Part shown: in pieces, positions 14,357-16,568 of the stretch
Position numbering within the stretch: the first letter of the stretch is position 1
Layout of the letters: every line of letters begins with the position of its first letter
DNA from: Prevotellaceae bacterium UBA7017
GTDB taxonomy: Bacteria > Bacteroidota > Bacteroidia > Bacteroidales > Bacteroidaceae
Assembly: GCA_002449535.1 (NCBI GenBank)
Contig: DJWZ01000023.1
Span: forward strand, 1-16,568
Reading direction: 5' to 3'
Length of the DNA: 16,568 nt
The notes under the pieces: generated by a model
Databases searched by the model: none
Seen by the model: the letters and a program-made list of their open reading frames with translations, nothing else
What the model was told of the DNA's origin: nothing
Program-made: the position numbers and the translations under genes

Positions 14357-15409
14357 TCAGAAAATATCTTTTCTGGTTAACCATACGGATAAAACTATGC
14401 TGGACAAAATGAGCATCATGATGACAAAAATGACTCTTTTCGGACCAGCAGGCTTGATGGGCACAGTTGCACTTTTAAGTATGGTAAATGCTGGGGTGCG
14501 TTCCTGAAGTTTTACTTTCATTGCCTCAAGTTGTGTGGCAAGGGCTGAATATGTATTATAGCGCATTTGCATTTCCTGTTCCAAAGCATCACGTTTGGAG
14601 TTAACGCTTTGTAAAACTACATCTTGGTTTGCATCACAGAAAATGCTATATTCATTTACAGCTGATTCATACTCTAATTTTGCACTATCAGTAAGATGCT
14701 GGTAGTGGTCAACATCGATGCGAGCCTTTTTCGTGCGGTATTGAATTATAAAGTTTTGTAAATGTTGGCATACGCTGTCAGCCATCGTTGCACACACAAG
14801 CGGATCTTGATCTTTTACTGTAATAGAGATTACTTCTGTCTTCTTGTCAACAGAACAGGTGATGTTGCCCGTTACGTTTTCAAATATTTTAGAATCTTTT
14901 TCAGAAAGTCTGAAGGGATTGAGCTCCTTGGCGGTTAATGGCTTGCCATTGCTTTTCTTAGAAAATGCATTCTTTATGCTATTTGCAAGGTCCTTAAATG
15001 GTTGTGTGAGAGGATTCTTTTTTTGATATTTTCTTAGATATGTATAATAATCCGTAGTAATAGATGGCTCATCATCTGTTGCCTCTGTTGTTATCTGTAT
15101 TGGCATCAGACCAACAATGAAATTGTTAGATTCCATTAAGTCTGGATACAAAGTAGGGTATAAAGCATCAGAACCTGCACCGCCTACATTTATGCCAAAG
15201 GAAGAGGCTATACCAGCGAGCCCTCCTACATCTTCTCCAGTTGTTTCTGGAGCAAGGGAAACCTCGGCTTGATAGTATCTTGGTTGTGGAAAAATCCAAA
15301 TGCAGCTAAGTATGAATGTCACTATCCATACAATAAGGAAGACCTTTTTCTTGCTCCAAAGTATTTTGAATATCTTATTAAGATCTATGATTTTCTTTTG
15401 TTCTGTCAT
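14357..15409 (-). CDS. wzz: Wzz-type chain-length regulator
   Basis: 350-residue inner-membrane protein of the Wzz/PCP family. Transmembrane helix 1 spans about residues 22-40 and helix 2 about 325-344, with a large periplasmic region between. Just before helix 2 is the Pro/Gly-rich motif VPIKPAGPKRV (316-326), diagnostic of PCP proteins. Residues about 240-300 look like a long coiled-coil helix, and 110-170 is a Lys-rich, low-complexity insertion. No tyrosine-kinase domain follows helix 2, so this is a kinase-less type. It sets polymer length with Wzy. I start it at 15409 because an in-frame ATG at 15436 would overlap the Ugd gene by 23 nt and add nine residues that do not look conserved; the chosen ATG is 4 nt past the Ugd stop. 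Confidence 0.87.
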   Translation of the reverse strand: MTEQKKIIDLNKIFKILWSKKKVFLIVWIVTFILSCIWIFPQPRYYQAEVSLAPETTGEDVGGLAGIASSFGINVGGAGSDALYPTLYPDLMESNNFIVGLMPIQITTEATDDEPSITTDYYTYLRKYQKKNPLTQPFKDLANSIKNAFSKKSNGKPLTAKELNPFRLSEKDSKIFENVTGNITCSVDKKTEVISITVKDQDPLVCATMADSVCQHLQNFIIQYRTKKARIDVDHYQHLTDSAKLEYESAVNEYSIFCDANQDVVLQSVNSKRDALEQEMQMRYNTYSALATQLEAMKVKLQERTPAFTILKSATVPIKPAGPKRVIFVIMMLILSSIVLSVWLTRKDIF

Positions 15410-15413
15410 GTTT

Positions 15414-16568
15414 TTAATCTCTTCTAAACAAATCACGGGTATATACCTTTTCTTTTACATCGTCAAGGATGCTGTCGTAACGGTTTGCTATGATAGCATG
15501 ACTCATTTCCTTGAAGATTGTAAGGTCGTTGACAACTTTAGAACCGAAGAATGTGGTTCCGTCAGCAAGGGTGGGTTCATATATGATAACCGTCGCTCCC
15601 TTGGCTTTAATTCGTTTCATGATACCTTGGATAGCGCTTTGTCTGAAGTTGTCGCTATTGGATTTCATCGTGAGACGATAGACGCCAATGATACATTCTT
15701 TTTCTTTTGAAGCAGAATTGTCGTAAGAGTTGTTTTGACTGTATGCATAGTAGCCTGCTTTCTTCAATACTGCATCTGCTATATAGTCTTTACGTGTACG
15801 GTTACTCTCCACAATGGCTGTCATCATATTTTGCGGCACATCCTGATAATTGGCAAGCAATTGCTTCGTGTCTTTTGGAAGACAATAACCTCCATATCCG
15901 AAGGATGGATTGTTGTAGTGTGTACCAATACGTGGGTCAAGACCTACACCTTGTATAATGGCTTGTGGGTCAAGACCTTTTACTTCTGCGTACGTATCAA
16001 GTTCATTGAAGTATGAAACGCGGAGGGCAAGGTATGTGTTAGCGAACAGTTTTACTGCTTCTGCTTCCTTTAATCCCATAAACAGTACTGGCGCATCTTT
16101 TTTCTCGGCTCCTTCAACGAGTAAATCAGCAAATGTCCGAGCAGCAGCCTTTAATTCCTCAAGATTGTTTACTTCGAAGAGTTTCGGGTAACCGACGATG
16201 ATGCGACTTGGGTAGAGGTTGTCATAGAGGGCTTTGCTTTCGCGTAAGAACTCTGGCGCAAAAAGCAGACGAAGGGATTTGCCGTATTTGTTATATAACT
16301 TTTCACAATATCCTACTGGAATTGTACTTTTTATTACCATAGTCCCTGTTGTGTTAACACTTAACACAAGGTCTATGACATCCTCTATATGATGTGTATC
16401 GAAGAAATTCTGTACAGGATCATAGTTCGTAGGTGCTGCTATGATAATGAAATCTGCATCTTTATATGCAGTAGCCCCGTCAAGAGTGGCTGTCAAGTTA
16501 AGCTTCTTTTCTGCAAAGAATTTTTCGATGTATTCATCCTGTATAGGAGAAATACGGTTGTTGATTTT
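15414..16568 (-). CDS. ugd: UDP-glucose 6-dehydrogenase, 5' end cut by window
   Basis: Oxidises UDP-glucose to UDP-glucuronate with two NAD+. The visible 384 residues run from the INNRISPIQDEYIEKFF segment to the C-terminus (DVKEKVYTRDLFRRD). Marks include ATPTN-like IIIAAPTNYDP, VIKSTIPVGYCEKL, LFAPEFLRESKALYDNLYPSRIIVG, EAEAVKLFANTYLALRVSYFNELD, and GYGGYCLPKDTKQL with the catalytic Cys (codon 15884-15882). The N-terminal Rossmann GxGYVG motif, about 37 residues, lies beyond 16568. It closely resembles the short Ugd type of enteric bacteria, except for a low-complexity insertion of about 15 residues (YYAYSQNNSYDNSASKEKE) before IGVYRL. The reading frame stays open to the window edge, so an internal TTG near 16496 is not the start. 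It supplies glucuronate for the operon's polymer. Confidence 0.95.
   Translation of the reverse strand, partial: KINNRISPIQDEYIEKFFAEKKLNLTATLDGATAYKDADFIIIAAPTNYDPVQNFFDTHHIEDVIDLVLSVNTTGTMVIKSTIPVGYCEKLYNKYGKSLRLLFAPEFLRESKALYDNLYPSRIIVGYPKLFEVNNLEELKAAARTFADLLVEGAEKKDAPVLFMGLKEAEAVKLFANTYLALRVSYFNELDTYAEVKGLDPQAIIQGVGLDPRIGTHYNNPSFGYGGYCLPKDTKQLLANYQDVPQNMMTAIVESNRTRKDYIADAVLKKAGYYAYSQNNSYDNSASKEKECIIGVYRLTMKSNSDNFRQSAIQGIMKRIKAKGATVIIYEPTLADGTTFFGSKVVNDLTIFKEMSHAIIANRYDSILDDVKEKVYTRDLFRRD

Noticed and set aside
15410..15436. Upstream start for the Wzz-type protein
   Set aside because: It would overlap ugd and add nine residues before a normal Wzz N-terminus; the ATG at 15409 fits better.
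1..16568. tRNA, rRNA, insertion sequences or phage genes
   Set aside because: I saw no transposase, integrase, or structured-RNA signature on either strand; nearly all of the sequence is accounted for by the minus-strand genes.

Overview
The window looks like chromosomal DNA from a member of the Bacteroidales, most likely Prevotella or a close relative. The evidence is the conserved minus-strand block DUF1599 - DoxX/thioredoxin-like protein - tpiA - SPOR protein - exodeoxyribonuclease III, a Bacteroidetes-type promoter (TAnnTTTG with an upstream TTG element), A-rich leaders and moderate-to-low G+C. The genus is an inference; the order is well supported by gene content. Every gene I can support lies on the minus strand, so transcription runs from high to low coordinates.

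Right and central part (about 16568 down to 3968): a continuous exopolysaccharide, capsule or O-antigen operon of twelve genes. In transcription order these are UDP-glucose 6-dehydrogenase (5' end outside the window), a Wzz-type chain-length regulator, a Wzy-type polymerase, a Wzx-type flippase, a sugar-transfer-associated ATP-grasp protein, a TupA-like ATP-grasp protein, three GT2 glycosyltransferases, a secreted GH16 endoglucanase-type hydrolase, an AT3-family membrane acyltransferase and a GT4 glycosyltransferase. Gaps are 22 nt or less and many junctions overlap (ATGA or TAATG), so the genes are probably co-transcribed and partly translationally coupled. The set describes a Wzx/Wzy-dependent polymer that probably contains glucuronic acid, is O-acylated, and may carry amino-acid or peptide-like groups added by the two ATP-grasp ligases. 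The initiating phosphoglycosyl transferase and outer-membrane export protein are not in the window and probably lie upstream.

Middle gap (3672-3967, 296 bases): no ordinary gene. It holds four near-palindromic 19-bp units on an exact 21-bp period, flanked by two related A/T-rich palindromes, and then the promoter of the housekeeping block. The array sits just past the end of the polysaccharide operon. Its leftward transcript could fold into strong, mutually exclusive hairpins, and the 21-bp period also reads as a 7-residue repeat in a small open frame preceded by GGAGGAG. It is the least explained structure in the window.

Left part (3671 down to 1): a DUF1599 protein with two tandem copies of its domain, a four-helix DoxX/MauE-like membrane protein fused to a thioredoxin-like domain, triosephosphate isomerase, a secreted SPOR-domain protein, and exodeoxyribonuclease III cut by the window edge. 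The first two overlap by 1 nt (TAATG). tpiA and the SPOR gene are 9 nt apart. A 73-nt gap lies before tpiA and a 72-nt gap before the exonuclease gene.
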